From Candidatus Thorarchaeota archaeon (lineage in GTDB: Archaea > Asgardarchaeota > Thorarchaeia > Thorarchaeales > Thorarchaeaceae), in assembly GCA_011364985.1 (NCBI GenBank), contig RDOC01000001.1, positions 217,124 to 281,123 of the forward strand: a stretch of DNA of 64,000 nt, given 5' to 3'. Made by a program: the position numbers and the translations under genes. Shown in pieces: positions 27,061-36,386 of this stretch (positions within the stretch are counted from its first letter, which is position 1; every line of letters starts with the position of its first letter). The notes under the pieces were generated by a model that saw only the letters and a list, made by a program, of their open reading frames with translations, made no database searches and was not told the origin of the DNA.

Positions 27061-27224
27061 GGACCAAACGAACTCAGGATGTACATATCTGAGCATGAAC
27101 AGAAATGTACGTTCGTTGTGGAGGATGTTAGGATTTCCCTTTATCCTTTACTGACTTCAAATAGGATTTGACGCCCTTAGTTGCGCCCCAGTGTACATAT
27201 GTGTGCGTTAATCAATGGGCAGGT

Positions 27225-28016
27225 CTACTTGCTCTCGGCCGCAAATCTGGCTGCTACAGAAGAGGGATCTTCAGCCTCCACTATGGACCTCACTACAACT
27301 ATGTAGGTAGCACCTGCATCCCTTGCATCCTTGGCACCACCACCCTGAATCCCAACACCCGGACTGATTATGGGGACCTTCTCACCAAGGATGGACTTGA
27401 TTTCACGGATTTTATCGGGATAAGTAGCCCCGACTATCACTCCATCTGAGCCCCAGCGCAATGCCCTTTCGGCAAAGACTTTGTATAGGAACTTACGAGT
27501 CTTATTATCGACGAATACCTCCAAACCATATCCTTCATTGGCAGCAGGATGTGACATGTAGCAGAGGGTTATCACCCCACGGTCGCGATGCCGCGCCATT
27601 TCATAGACGTTGTCGAGTCCACCTTCCCAGCCCACCAAGGGATTTGCGATGATGGCATCAAAACCTGCATCAAAGTAGTACTTCGCTATGTGGAAATTCG
27701 TGTTGCCAATGTCATTCATCTTGCAGTCCATGATTGCCGTCAATCCAAAATCATGAATTGTATCAATGATCCGAGACACTCCATCAAAGAGACCAAGAGG
27801 AAGAACAATCTGACGATTGAACTTGAATGCAATGGCATATTCTGCAGTTTGGGATACGATTTGGATAGCGCGTTTTTCCAGTTTCTCCTGTTCCTGCTCA
27901 CGGGCATGTCGGTCCAGGCCAACAAGGTTGGTGGTCAAGTCTATTCCTATAATAAGCCTGCTTTTACGTACAAACGATGCAGCCGCGAGTTTTCGAGCGT
28001 ATGCTTGTTCACCCAT
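27225..28016 (-). CDS. pyrF: orotidine 5'-phosphate decarboxylase
   Basis: A 263-residue OMP decarboxylase, the last step of UMP synthesis. The catalytic DxKxxD set appears in IMDCKMNDIGNT, with the N-terminal LIIGIDLTTNL, NPLVGWEGGLD, the GVIVGATYPDKI strand and the phosphate loop PISPGVGIQGGGAKDARDAGA. ATG 28016, with AGGAG nine bases upstream, is preferred over an earlier TTG at 28025. It is divergent from the membrane-protein gene at 28097. Confidence 0.95.
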   Translation of the reverse strand: MGEQAYARKLAAASFVRKSRLIIGIDLTTNLVGLDRHAREQEQEKLEKRAIQIVSQTAEYAIAFKFNRQIVLPLGLFDGVSRIIDTIHDFGLTAIMDCKMNDIGNTNFHIAKYYFDAGFDAIIANPLVGWEGGLDNVYEMARHRDRGVITLCYMSHPAANEGYGLEVFVDNKTRKFLYKVFAERALRWGSDGVIVGATYPDKIREIKSILGEKVPIISPGVGIQGGGAKDARDAGATYIVVVRSIVEAEDPSSVAARFAAESK

Positions 28017-28054
28017 GAACTCCAACTCCTAGTGGTATGGTTAGCTCATGCACA

Positions 28055-28062
28055 CTTATATG
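28055..28062 (+). promoter_or_regulatory. TATA-like box for 28097 gene
   Basis: CTTATATG about 35-40 bases before the TTG start would give a short leader. The same space must also carry the promoter of divergent pyrF. Confidence 0.4.
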
Positions 28063-28096
28063 AAATACGGGTTCAAAAATCAACGGAGAAGCAGAC

Positions 28097-29140
28097 TTGA
28101 GCCCCGATTGGATGATGTCTAGAATTGCGGTTGTAACGATTGCCGTACTCGGCCCTGTCTACTTTGTCCTATTAGTGGCACTTATGCCCTTTCAGCTGAC
28201 ACCTTTTGATGATGTTCTATTCAACCGAATCTTCCATTATGTAGTGGTTCCAGTAGTATTTTCGGCGCCTTGGCTTGGGATAATCTACAACAATCGATAT
28301 CGACTGGCAAATACGTTTCATCTCATGAATGAAACTACAGACGCAGTTCCTCTCAGATGGCGTGTCTTCTACGGAACCAATGCTGCATTTGTTGTGGTCT
28401 TCTTCGTTTTGCCACTGGTCACTGCACCATTAGCCATCGTAGGAGGTCTAGTCATAGCTGGACACGTATTTTACAGAATTGGCGTTGGGAAGCTTGGAGG
28501 CGGAAAGCCTGCAGCGTTTTTGGGTGCGCTGGTAGCTATTGCGCTTTGCATTCTGCCTATAATCGTTATGATAGAGTTCATTCCGAACTATCTTCAGGTT
28601 TGGGAGACCATTCTTAGTGCATGGAGCACACTGTGGGTTGACATAGTCTATGCAGTATCTCAATGTCTAGTCAATGCATTGAACTTCGGGGCGCCAATCT
28701 ACTTCATCTATTTCGCGGCTGGCGAATACGACAGAGGGCTATATGGGCGACTGTATACTAGGACGCCCTCTGGCTGGATCAGATTCGGTGAGGCTGTAAT
28801 ATTCGCAGTGTTTCTATACTTGTATCTCCCTGTTGTGGTTACCCCATTCGGGTTCAGTTTATTCCTTGGGCTAGACCAGATCTTCACGCAATACATAAAC
28901 TGGATCTCATTGGGAATAATGGGGATCATGATATTGGTGAAGTTTGGTCTCGGAGTGAGTGACAATAGCACCCTTGGTGGACCCTCGAACATCCTAATAG
29001 TCGGTGCCTTCCTCATTGTTGAGATAGTCAATAAAACGAATCTGGTTCTAAAAACGATTATAATATGGCTTGCCTTCCTAATATTCTCTGGAGTCAGCCT
29101 TGTGAACTATGTAAGGGCGTCCCCTCGGGAGATGTACTGA
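28097..29140 (+). CDS. polytopic membrane protein, unknown
   Basis: A 347-residue integral membrane protein with about nine or ten hydrophobic helices, such as IAVVTIAVLGPVYFVLLVAL near the start and IILIG-like segments to the end. The long helices and few loop residues suggest a transporter-like or CAAX-protease-like fold, but I see no catalytic motif. The TTG start has GGAG upstream. The next gene (Nudix) starts on the base after its stop, so the two are coupled. Confidence 0.6.
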   Translation: MSPDWMMSRIAVVTIAVLGPVYFVLLVALMPFQLTPFDDVLFNRIFHYVVVPVVFSAPWLGIIYNNRYRLANTFHLMNETTDAVPLRWRVFYGTNAAFVVVFFVLPLVTAPLAIVGGLVIAGHVFYRIGVGKLGGGKPAAFLGALVAIALCILPIIVMIEFIPNYLQVWETILSAWSTLWVDIVYAVSQCLVNALNFGAPIYFIYFAAGEYDRGLYGRLYTRTPSGWIRFGEAVIFAVFLYLYLPVVVTPFGFSLFLGLDQIFTQYINWISLGIMGIMILVKFGLGVSDNSTLGGPSNILIVGAFLIVEIVNKTNLVLKTIIIWLAFLIFSGVSLVNYVRASPREMY

Positions 29141-29578
29141 TTGTATAGGAATCCAACGCCCACGGTAGACGTGGTGGTATGGAACGGAAGCAGTGTGGTT
29201 CTCATTCAACGGGGACACGAACCCTTCGAAGGAAAATGGGCACTTCCTGGTGGATTTGTAGACTTCGGTGAATCAGTAGAAGCCGCTGCATTGCGAGAGG
29301 TGAAAGAAGAAACGGGTTTGACTGCTTCACTTCTGGCTATTCTTGGGGTATATAGTGCTGTGGATAGAGACCCGAGAACCCATACAATGAGCACCGTTTT
29401 CATTGCGGAGAGCGAGGCAGAAGCTCCAACAGGCGGAGATGATGCCGCAGCAGCTAGATGGGTTAGACTGGACCATGTTGTCACGAAAGATCTTGCTTTC
29501 GACCATGGGCTCATACTCGACGATTTCAAGAGATGGCTGAAGAAAGACGCTACGTTCTGGTCAACAAGAGACCGCTAA
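29141..29578 (+). CDS. Nudix hydrolase
   Basis: A 145-residue Nudix hydrolase with a complete Nudix box, GGFVDFGESVEAAALREVKEETGL, at about residues 38-61 (Gly, Glu, Arg-Glu and EExG positions all present). It removes a nucleoside diphosphate or similar group from an unknown substrate; ADP-ribose pyrophosphatase-like enzymes share this GGFVDFGE pattern. It begins with TTG immediately after the stop of the membrane-protein gene and overlaps the end of the convergent downstream gene by 4 bases. Confidence 0.92.
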   Translation: MYRNPTPTVDVVVWNGSSVVLIQRGHEPFEGKWALPGGFVDFGESVEAAALREVKEETGLTASLLAILGVYSAVDRDPRTHTMSTVFIAESEAEAPTGGDDAAAARWVRLDHVVTKDLAFDHGLILDDFKRWLKKDATFWSTRDR

Positions 29579-29934
29579 ATATCCAGAATCTCGATCTTAT
29601 CAGCGAGCCTGATAATGGCCAAGTAGAATTTCAGCGGTTCTGATTGAGGTACGTTCACAAATTCAATTTCTTCCTTCTCCCTACTGGAATAGGATAGGAA
29701 GTTACCTGCAGGAGCCTCATCAGTAACAGTATAGATCCATAGTGGCAATCCGTATAATTCGTAGTAACCATGGTGTGAAATCATCGTTCCGAAGACATGC
29801 TTACCCTCGTGCTCAAAGTAGAGCATGCTTGGCATCCTATCTCGTTGGGCTGATGATCCCAATAGCATTCGAGCAAGATCAGTCAGCGATTCCAGTTTCA
29901 GATTAACAGGGGATCTAACATCATCCTTGCTCAT
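29575..29934 (-). CDS. hypothetical protein next to HerA-like ATPase
   Basis: A 119-residue soluble protein of mixed strands and helices (HEGKHVFGTMISHHGYYELYG and FYLAIIRLADKIEIL). I do not recognise the family. The start at 29934 is chosen because AGGTG lies six bases upstream. The HerA-like gene ends 28 bases before it on the same strand, so it is probably co-transcribed and may be its partner. Confidence 0.55.
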   Translation of the reverse strand: MSKDDVRSPVNLKLESLTDLARMLLGSSAQRDRMPSMLYFEHEGKHVFGTMISHHGYYELYGLPLWIYTVTDEAPAGNFLSYSSREKEEIEFVNVPQSEPLKFYLAIIRLADKIEILDI

Positions 29935-29962
29935 TTTGCACACCTACACGACGGCGTCAGTA

Positions 29963-32206
29963 TCACCTTATAAGGCTAGGCTTAGGTCTCTCTAACTCGC
30001 ACAAGTCTGTAACGGAGGCCATTAAGGGAGCTGCCTCTTTCTTGCTCTCGCTAGTCACAACTACCGAAACGCAGGCTAGCATTCCACTGACACCGATCGA
30101 CAGCCCAGCACGAGTACCATCTTTTCTTAGAAGCACATAAGAGAAGCCGCCCTCACTCTTTACGGAATCCAGTGTCATGCCAGAACTCACTAGACTCTGA
30201 ATGACTAATTCGACAAGCTGCTTGGGATCCATATCGATCCTAGATATCGCGATAGAATCTCTGAATTTGTTATCTGCTGCGAAGAGAAATTCGTGAGGCG
30301 TTTCCGAATAGAGAATCTTTCGCGTGAGTGCCTTCTCAAGCAATGTTCTTGATAGAACTCCAAATTCCCTGATGCACACCTCCATTCCCTCTATGGTGAC
30401 AGGCTCGTATGATGCAGTTACTCCGCTCTCTGCCCGTGGTAACTCCCATTTCAAATTAGAGGAAGAGGCTTCTGCTCGAGGAGCAGATTCATCGGTTATT
30501 GTGATATCCTGCATTCTAGCATCGAAGTACTTCTCTATGTACTCGTGCATCCAGTTGTCAAGCAGTGCCCAATCTTCTTTGCTTAGTTTCAGTGGAGGAC
30601 GCGGTATTACTGGTAGCTCCACAGTTTCCTCTTTTTCCAGCTGCGAAGGTTCTAATTCAATTTCCAGCTCATCTTCACCAAGTTCCAAGTCGGCGGATCC
30701 CTCATCTCCAATTGACTCACTAGGGATCATCAACCGAACAGCCTCGAAAAGGGATGATAGTCGGTCAGTTCCGCCGTGCTGTGAAATTCGTGGGCGAATC
30801 TGAGTGATGAATCCACGTTTGTTCTCGGTGGTTTGATCAAAGACAATTGCAACGCCGCGGGGCAGACTACTGATGAATACCTTGTCCCTAAACTTAAGAG
30901 GCATGACTGCTGGAGCCCTCTGCTGAAGCGCTCGAATATCAGCCTCATGTGAGAGAGAATGTGACAGAATAATGTCAGCCTGAGAGATGGCTTCATCTGC
31001 AACAGCTGATGGTTGCTGAGTACAGAGAACCAAGCTACATCCGAATCTTCTGCCCAGCTTTGCATAGCCAACTATGGCATCCTTTGCAGGAGTATTACCA
31101 GACTTCGGAACAAGAGTGTGTGCTTCGTCGATGATGAGCCAAGTTGGAGGTAGCTCCTCTCTGGCACTAGTTCCCTCATCCGTCCAGGCCATTCTGTAGG
31201 TAAGAACCTGTCTACAAAGCATATTCGTCAGGATTGCAAGGACTGTGTCAGCCTCTGATCCAAGGGGGGCAACATCGATTATCGTGATTCGCCCCGCGAC
31301 TGCTAGGTCTTGGGCACTTGTTCCGCTTGGATGAAAGACACCTAGTCGGTCTGCGCGCTTCAGGCGTTGAATCATAGCTGTTCGTGTAGCGGGTTGATAG
31401 AGGTCAAGAATTGTGGGATTGGTTTCTATGCAGGCGATCATATCCTTGATGCTAAAATCGCGTTTAAGAGAAACCTTGCTGCCGCTTTCTGTGACATATC
31501 CTCTGCGAAGACTATCAAGAACCTCTCCAATCAAATTGTCCATGGCGGTGCTTAATGTCCCGCCTCGTTCCAACACATAACCCCAATCTGCTGCGGTCAG
31601 CTCTCTGGGAGAAATGGCAAGGGGAAACAGCCGAGCGCGCTGTTTCACTTCATCAGGAAGACCTATGTAGGTTCGGCGTGGAATATAGACTGAAACAGGA
31701 AAACCTCTTGCTTCTAGATTCCACTTTCTCAGAAGACTGTCCTGATCCTCATTTGGTTCAACACACTGACGAAAAACGTCAACAGTATCAATCACAACGG
31801 CAGCAACCTCGATTTCTCGCCGCTCCATAGCTCGGGCGAGCTCTTCAGCGATTATTCCCAGCGTATAGCTTTTGCCGGAACCTCTTTTTCCAGCCACAAA
31901 TAGTACATGGGGACTAATCAAATCGAGTTGGACAGGCATTCCTAACAGTGATTCAAGAATATCATCTGCTGATTCTGCTATTGCTCCAATCAATCCTAGT
32001 CCCGCATGATGGTATTTCGCATGGAACCCCTCAGACCGTCCAATCACAACCCCAGAGCCGGGATCAACCAGAAGGTCGAGAGGATCTCCAACTCGGGGGT
32101 AGAATGCTAGTGCAGATTTGGGAATAAGGCTCACGGGCTGGTCAGACAGGACTAGTTCGTCTTCAGCCGGCGGCATTGGATCTTCTGAGTGGTGGTCTTC
32201 GTCCAA
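29963..32206 (-). CDS. HerA-like hexameric ATPase (DUF87/FtsK-HerA family)
   Basis: A 747-residue P-loop ATPase with an N-terminal HAS-barrel-like region (about 20-95), Walker A in FVAGKRGSGKSYTLGII (about 107-123), Walker B in TWLIIDEAHTLVP (about 350) and a sensor region GRRFGCSLVLCTQQPS. HerA works with NurA nuclease in DNA-end resection; other members move DNA or proteins. No nurA is present here. A C-terminal extension of about 230 residues, starting after an acidic linker (about 495-540), is not part of the core and could bind a partner, perhaps the small downstream protein. Confidence 0.82.
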   Translation of the reverse strand: MDEDHHSEDPMPPAEDELVLSDQPVSLIPKSALAFYPRVGDPLDLLVDPGSGVVIGRSEGFHAKYHHAGLGLIGAIAESADDILESLLGMPVQLDLISPHVLFVAGKRGSGKSYTLGIIAEELARAMERREIEVAAVVIDTVDVFRQCVEPNEDQDSLLRKWNLEARGFPVSVYIPRRTYIGLPDEVKQRARLFPLAISPRELTAADWGYVLERGGTLSTAMDNLIGEVLDSLRRGYVTESGSKVSLKRDFSIKDMIACIETNPTILDLYQPATRTAMIQRLKRADRLGVFHPSGTSAQDLAVAGRITIIDVAPLGSEADTVLAILTNMLCRQVLTYRMAWTDEGTSAREELPPTWLIIDEAHTLVPKSGNTPAKDAIVGYAKLGRRFGCSLVLCTQQPSAVADEAISQADIILSHSLSHEADIRALQQRAPAVMPLKFRDKVFISSLPRGVAIVFDQTTENKRGFITQIRPRISQHGGTDRLSSLFEAVRLMIPSESIGDEGSADLELGEDELEIELEPSQLEKEETVELPVIPRPPLKLSKEDWALLDNWMHEYIEKYFDARMQDITITDESAPRAEASSSNLKWELPRAESGVTASYEPVTIEGMEVCIREFGVLSRTLLEKALTRKILYSETPHEFLFAADNKFRDSIAISRIDMDPKQLVELVIQSLVSSGMTLDSVKSEGGFSYVLLRKDGTRAGLSIGVSGMLACVSVVVTSESKKEAAPLMASVTDLCELERPKPSLIR

Positions 32207-32321
32207 AGAGCTCCCTCAAATGCAGCTAAACAGGAAGCCGGATAAAGCTTTGTTCTTTGGCGCGTGAAGAAGAAGGACTTGGGACACAAGACTAAAATCG
32301 AGTTTCGAGCTGAACAGAAGC

Positions 32322-33101
32322 ATGAAAGACCAGATTCGAGATGGAGATTTCGTATACATCCACCTTGACAGTAAAAGGAACTGGATACGCAGAGTGGAAA
32401 AAGGAGAGGAGTTTCACTCCAATAAGGGAATAATCAAGTTCGACGACATCATTGGAAAGCCCTTTGGAATCAGGGTGGAAAGTCATTCTGGAACGGTCTT
32501 TCAGATTCATCGTCCAAGTCAAACGGACATTCAGATATCAATGGGGAGAAACACTCAGATAGTGTATCCAAAAGATGCAGGCACCATACTGATCGAAACG
32601 GGGGTTGTAGCTGGCTCAAGAATTGTTGAATCCGGAACAGGATCAGGAGCACTGACAAGCATATTGGCGAGAGCCGTGGGTCCGTCGGGGCATGTGTATA
32701 CCTATGAGATTCGAGAGGATATGTATAGAGGGGCAAAGAAGAATCTAGACCGGTATGGATTACTGGAAAATGTCACCATGCATAACAGAGACATCTTGGA
32801 GGGAATAGAAGAAGAGAATCTGGACGCTATCATTTTTGATTTAGCTACGCCTTGGAACTTGGTCAACGAAGCGCATAGAGTACTTAGACCGAGTTGTATT
32901 CTAGCAAGCTACAGTCCGACAATAGAACAATCAATGAAAGTATGCAAGGCACTTGGCGAAGGAGGAAAGTGGGGCATGATTAAGACTCTTGAAGTCCTTC
33001 AGAGGGAGATCATGGTCAGAGAGGAAAGAACCAGACCAACAACATGGATGGTTGCTCATACAGGATACATGACCTTTGCCAGGTCAATCTCCAGTACCTA
33101 A
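32322..33101 (+). CDS. trmI: tRNA (adenine-N1)-methyltransferase, TrmI type
   Basis: A 259-residue SAM-dependent methyltransferase. The N-terminal small domain (about 1-85) is followed by IVYPKDAGTILIETGV, the SAM-binding VESGTGSGALTSILARAVG, YEIREDMYRGAKKNL and the motif IV region AIIFDLATPWNLV. These are characteristic of TrmI, which makes m1A57/58 in the tRNA T-loop in archaea. It is divergent from the HerA-like gene. Confidence 0.93.
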   Translation: MKDQIRDGDFVYIHLDSKRNWIRRVEKGEEFHSNKGIIKFDDIIGKPFGIRVESHSGTVFQIHRPSQTDIQISMGRNTQIVYPKDAGTILIETGVVAGSRIVESGTGSGALTSILARAVGPSGHVYTYEIREDMYRGAKKNLDRYGLLENVTMHNRDILEGIEEENLDAIIFDLATPWNLVNEAHRVLRPSCILASYSPTIEQSMKVCKALGEGGKWGMIKTLEVLQREIMVREERTRPTTWMVAHTGYMTFARSISST

Positions 33102-33120
33102 GGAAGTCCCCCGACTAAAA

Positions 33121-33130
33121 CTTTATATCC
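33121..33130 (+). promoter_or_regulatory. TATA-like box for 33182-33951 operon
   Basis: CTTTATATCC lies about 60 bases before the GTG at 33182. Two near-identical TCGATTRTT copies (33150-33180) lie between it and the gene and might be regulator half-sites. Confidence 0.4.
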
Positions 33131-33181
33131 ATTCATACAGTCTGTTGACTGTCGATTGTTTTTGTCGATTATTGACGGAAT

Positions 33182-33565
33182 GTGTCGGTCATCGCCATGT
33201 CTTATCGTCATAAGAGAACTTCCTTTGCAAAGAGTCCAAGAGACCTACTAGGTAACATAATGAGGCTGGGGCTAATCTCCTACGAGCTGTCAGATGTCAC
33301 AGCAAGACAAGACGCCGATTCAGGAAAGAGCAAAACAGGAGAGAAGAGGATAAACGCGCTTCCAGAAAATGCTGAGGATCTCCCTGCAGACATTGAAGCA
33401 GAAATAGTCCTTCCCCCAATGAATGAGATTGAAAATGATCTTTGTGACCATTATGTTCTGGCTCGTGAAGTAAAATTCGAGGTTGAAGAGGTTAAGGAGG
33501 TCTTCGAGAAGAAGAAGAAAAGACGAAACTACATTGAGTTCAGAAACGCTTACGAGAAGGGGTAG
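33182..33565 (+). CDS. hypothetical protein, acidic/basic
   Basis: A 127-residue soluble protein. The basic N-terminus (SYRHKRTSFAKSPRDLLG) is followed by an acidic, low-complexity middle and a charged helix (EVEEVKEVFEKKKKRRNYI). No family is recognised. An ATG five codons in (33197) is an alternative start. It lies 11 bases before the winged-helix gene, so the two are one transcript, and it could be a partner or effector of that regulator. Confidence 0.5.
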   Translation: MSVIAMSYRHKRTSFAKSPRDLLGNIMRLGLISYELSDVTARQDADSGKSKTGEKRINALPENAEDLPADIEAEIVLPPMNEIENDLCDHYVLAREVKFEVEEVKEVFEKKKKRRNYIEFRNAYEKG

Positions 33566-33576
33566 GTGAACAGAGG

Positions 33577-33951
33577 ATGAACAATAGTGTGGAAGACCTC
33601 AAGGATGAAATCCAAGAGCTTAGAGAAACTGTCCTCGGCCTAAGAAGAACCGTAGGAGAACTCACAGTGCAGTTGGAGAAGACAGAGCCTGTTCAAAATA
33701 AGCCCAAGGAAGAAGGATTGTACAAAGTTATTTCTAATCAAAGAATCTGTGTTGAGGGAGACCTTAGCTGGACAAGACTAGTGAAACATCTGCAAGATGC
33801 CGACCAAGGATTGACCGCAACCGAAGCAGCATCGCGGTGGGGTAGGTCACGCTCACGAACTAGTGAAGTGCTCAATAAGCTTGCCAACAAGGGTCACGTC
33901 GTCAAGTACCGGGATGGTAGAAAGATCAGATTCAGATGTCTTGAAGACTGA
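33577..33951 (+). CDS. coiled-coil winged-helix DNA-binding protein
   Basis: A 124-residue protein. Residues about 1-38 form a coiled coil (DLKDEIQELRETVLGLRRTV), likely for dimerisation. Residues about 60-122 form a winged helix, with TATEAASRWGRSRSRTSEVL as the helix-turn-helix and GHVVKYRDGRKIRFR as the wing. AGGTGA lies seven bases before the ATG. It is probably a transcription factor, perhaps for its own operon or for the helical protein gene that follows. Confidence 0.7.
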   Translation: MNNSVEDLKDEIQELRETVLGLRRTVGELTVQLEKTEPVQNKPKEEGLYKVISNQRICVEGDLSWTRLVKHLQDADQGLTATEAASRWGRSRSRTSEVLNKLANKGHVVKYRDGRKIRFRCLED

Positions 33952-34055
33952 CTTCATGGGCCGCTTCTTAGTAGTGCACATTTCGCACCCTAGGTATTCT
34001 TAAGTATAGCATCTAGTACATAGCCTTTAGCGATTCGCAATAGGAGTTATGTCCG

Positions 34056-36374
34056 TTGACTAACCAGGCGCCAGGCAAGAAGAACGACGAAGCCGACTTC
34101 GAGGATGTTGAGGTGTACACAAGCAAACTGTACGAACTCAACATTCAGGCACAGGATGCCGTGAGGGATTTTTCTCTTCACGATATTGACGATGAAGAGG
34201 GGATAGAACTTAAGCGAATTGCTATGCACGATGCATACACCGAGCTCTATGATGCGATTGCCAAGTTTAGCGATGAAATTGGCAGCGAGGAATTCGACAT
34301 CGAGTACCTAAGAAGCAGACTTCCTCAAGCTGAAGATGAGGCAAAACAACAGATTGAAAATGCGCTTAGCGAGCTTCTGGCAAAGGCTCAGCAGAATCTT
34401 GCAGATGTGTGGATGTCGTTAGTACTTGCTTGGTTACATCAGGCTGCAGCTGCAAGCGGACCCTTCACCGAAGAAGATAATGAGGAGAAGAGGAGAAGTG
34501 CTTCAAGTCATCTTGCCGACGTATATACCATGCTTGAAAAGCCCTTCTCTGCTGTGCCTCAGAAGATCGATGGTACTCAAAAGCTTCGTCGAGTTGCCTT
34601 GGGAGACAAGGCCTATCAGCTAATGTGTGAAGGCAGGGGTGAAAAAGACAGAGACCTAGCAGATTTGATGGGAAGCAACAAGACTGCAGAAGCGGAATTC
34701 TATGATGAGTTTCTTAATGAGCTAATAGGGCAGGAAAGTACATTTCGACAAGCGTTCAATCCCTTTGATGAGCTAATTTGGCGAAACATCCTAAGCTCCT
34801 TCATTTTTGAGCAGGCCACTGACCTGTACAATGAGTCAATTCCACACTTTGCGAAGAACAAGAAGCAAAACAAGCAGAAGATAGGCAAGATTAAGGCATG
34901 GAAACAGAACACCGCAGGTTTAAGTGAAGTCTACCTAGCGATGACTTACAATGACATTGCTGATGCACAAATGCGTGCGGGCAATCTCGAGGATGCCTCA
35001 AAGCTATACCACATCTCATCTGATGCATTTGGAAGGGCAGAGAAATGCTTTAGGAACTCACTTCAACTTCAGGCAAATGCCACACAATCCGCTAATGATA
35101 AGGATCATAAGATGGCTCAATCCCTTTTCTGTAGAGCTGAGGCATCAGTTCAAACACTATCCGAATTGATGAAGCTGAACAACAAGCAAGAATCGTCTGC
35201 AATTCTTAAGGAGATTTTCAAGGACCTCAGGAAGGCCGAGAAGCTATCAAAGACAAGAGAATTAACTGGTGCCATCAAGGCGAATTTGACCACATTTTCG
35301 TTTGTAGAGAATCTCCTGAAGAAGAGGTTTGATGACCTAAGTGCAATACGAGACCAAATTGAATTTGCCAAAGAGATTAGAAAAACCACCTTGATTCAGA
35401 GTGTAAGTAAAGCCTTAGATGAAGCCGGCTCAAACTTGGGAGAGAATGCCATTGATTCCCTTGAAGCAATACGCGAGGGACTAGATAATCTTGGCATTCT
35501 ACTCAGCCTAGAGGTGGATGATGAAGAAATTGGCTATCTTAGGAACAAAACGATTGCATTGGTGAACAACGTCAAGTATGTCATTCAATTCCAGCTCAGT
35601 TCAAAACTTGAGCAGAGCGTCAAATTCATACAGTCCCGAATTCTTGAGAATCTCCATGCCGCAGAAGCAGCCTCATACTACAAGGTCATCGGAGAGAAGG
35701 CACAGGCCAGTGAGCTCACAGATCTTGGCAGACTTGCATTGGCAACAGCCTATGCATCAGAGGCGCAAGTCTACGCTAGGCAAACAGAACAGTGGTCATT
35801 CAGAACCCAGATGGAACGTATAGGTTACTTCAAGCAAATGGATGATGAGCTTGGGCAGCTTGAAGATGAGGAGAGTATGGACGACGCAATGGAATCTCAT
35901 GACACAACCCTGTCCAGAATAAAACAGGCCATCGCAGCCTTCGACTCGGCTGCCAATGAGCTTGCCAGTGTTAGAGATGAGGAGATTAGAAAGAGGAACA
36001 ATGTGGAAGCCCAAGTCCGCCAACTTCAAGCTGTAGTGATGAAATTTAGGGGTGACCTAAGAAGAATCCAGGGTGCCAAGAATGATTTTCTTGCTGAGGT
36101 GTCATTTAGGGCAGGCGACATATCCAAGGCGAAAATTCACTATTCAAATGCGAATGACGAGTTAAGGGAGGCAGTCGGCAATTACAATACGGCTGCGCAA
36201 GTCTTTCAGCAAAGCGGAGATGCTCAAGCGGCTCAAACAGTTGATGGCAGAGCAAAGACAACCGATATCCTTGCGCGCAGCATCTGGGACAATAGGCAAC
36301 GTCTTGAGAGAGACCAAGAACCAAATGAAAAGGGAGATGCTGAGCTTTCAGCCTTGTACATGGGAGGCGGCTAA
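34056..36374 (+). CDS. large alpha-helical protein with TPR-like and coiled-coil regions
   Basis: A 772-residue, very helix-rich soluble protein. Helical-pair stretches resemble tetratricopeptide repeats, for example AGNLEDASKLYHISSDAFGR (about 307-326), AGDISKAKIHYSNANDEL (about 685-702) and QQSGDAQAAQTVDGRA. A long coiled-coil-like segment covers about 590-680. No catalytic motif is seen, so a scaffold or adaptor role is likely. The start is TTG behind GGAG; an upstream ATG is out of frame. A TATA-like TTAAGTATAGC lies near 34000. It is convergent with the ATP synthase I gene. Confidence 0.6.
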   Translation: MTNQAPGKKNDEADFEDVEVYTSKLYELNIQAQDAVRDFSLHDIDDEEGIELKRIAMHDAYTELYDAIAKFSDEIGSEEFDIEYLRSRLPQAEDEAKQQIENALSELLAKAQQNLADVWMSLVLAWLHQAAAASGPFTEEDNEEKRRSASSHLADVYTMLEKPFSAVPQKIDGTQKLRRVALGDKAYQLMCEGRGEKDRDLADLMGSNKTAEAEFYDEFLNELIGQESTFRQAFNPFDELIWRNILSSFIFEQATDLYNESIPHFAKNKKQNKQKIGKIKAWKQNTAGLSEVYLAMTYNDIADAQMRAGNLEDASKLYHISSDAFGRAEKCFRNSLQLQANATQSANDKDHKMAQSLFCRAEASVQTLSELMKLNNKQESSAILKEIFKDLRKAEKLSKTRELTGAIKANLTTFSFVENLLKKRFDDLSAIRDQIEFAKEIRKTTLIQSVSKALDEAGSNLGENAIDSLEAIREGLDNLGILLSLEVDDEEIGYLRNKTIALVNNVKYVIQFQLSSKLEQSVKFIQSRILENLHAAEAASYYKVIGEKAQASELTDLGRLALATAYASEAQVYARQTEQWSFRTQMERIGYFKQMDDELGQLEDEESMDDAMESHDTTLSRIKQAIAAFDSAANELASVRDEEIRKRNNVEAQVRQLQAVVMKFRGDLRRIQGAKNDFLAEVSFRAGDISKAKIHYSNANDELREAVGNYNTAAQVFQQSGDAQAAQTVDGRAKTTDILARSIWDNRQRLERDQEPNEKGDAELSALYMGGG

Positions 36375-36386
36375 TACTGTCGCGGT

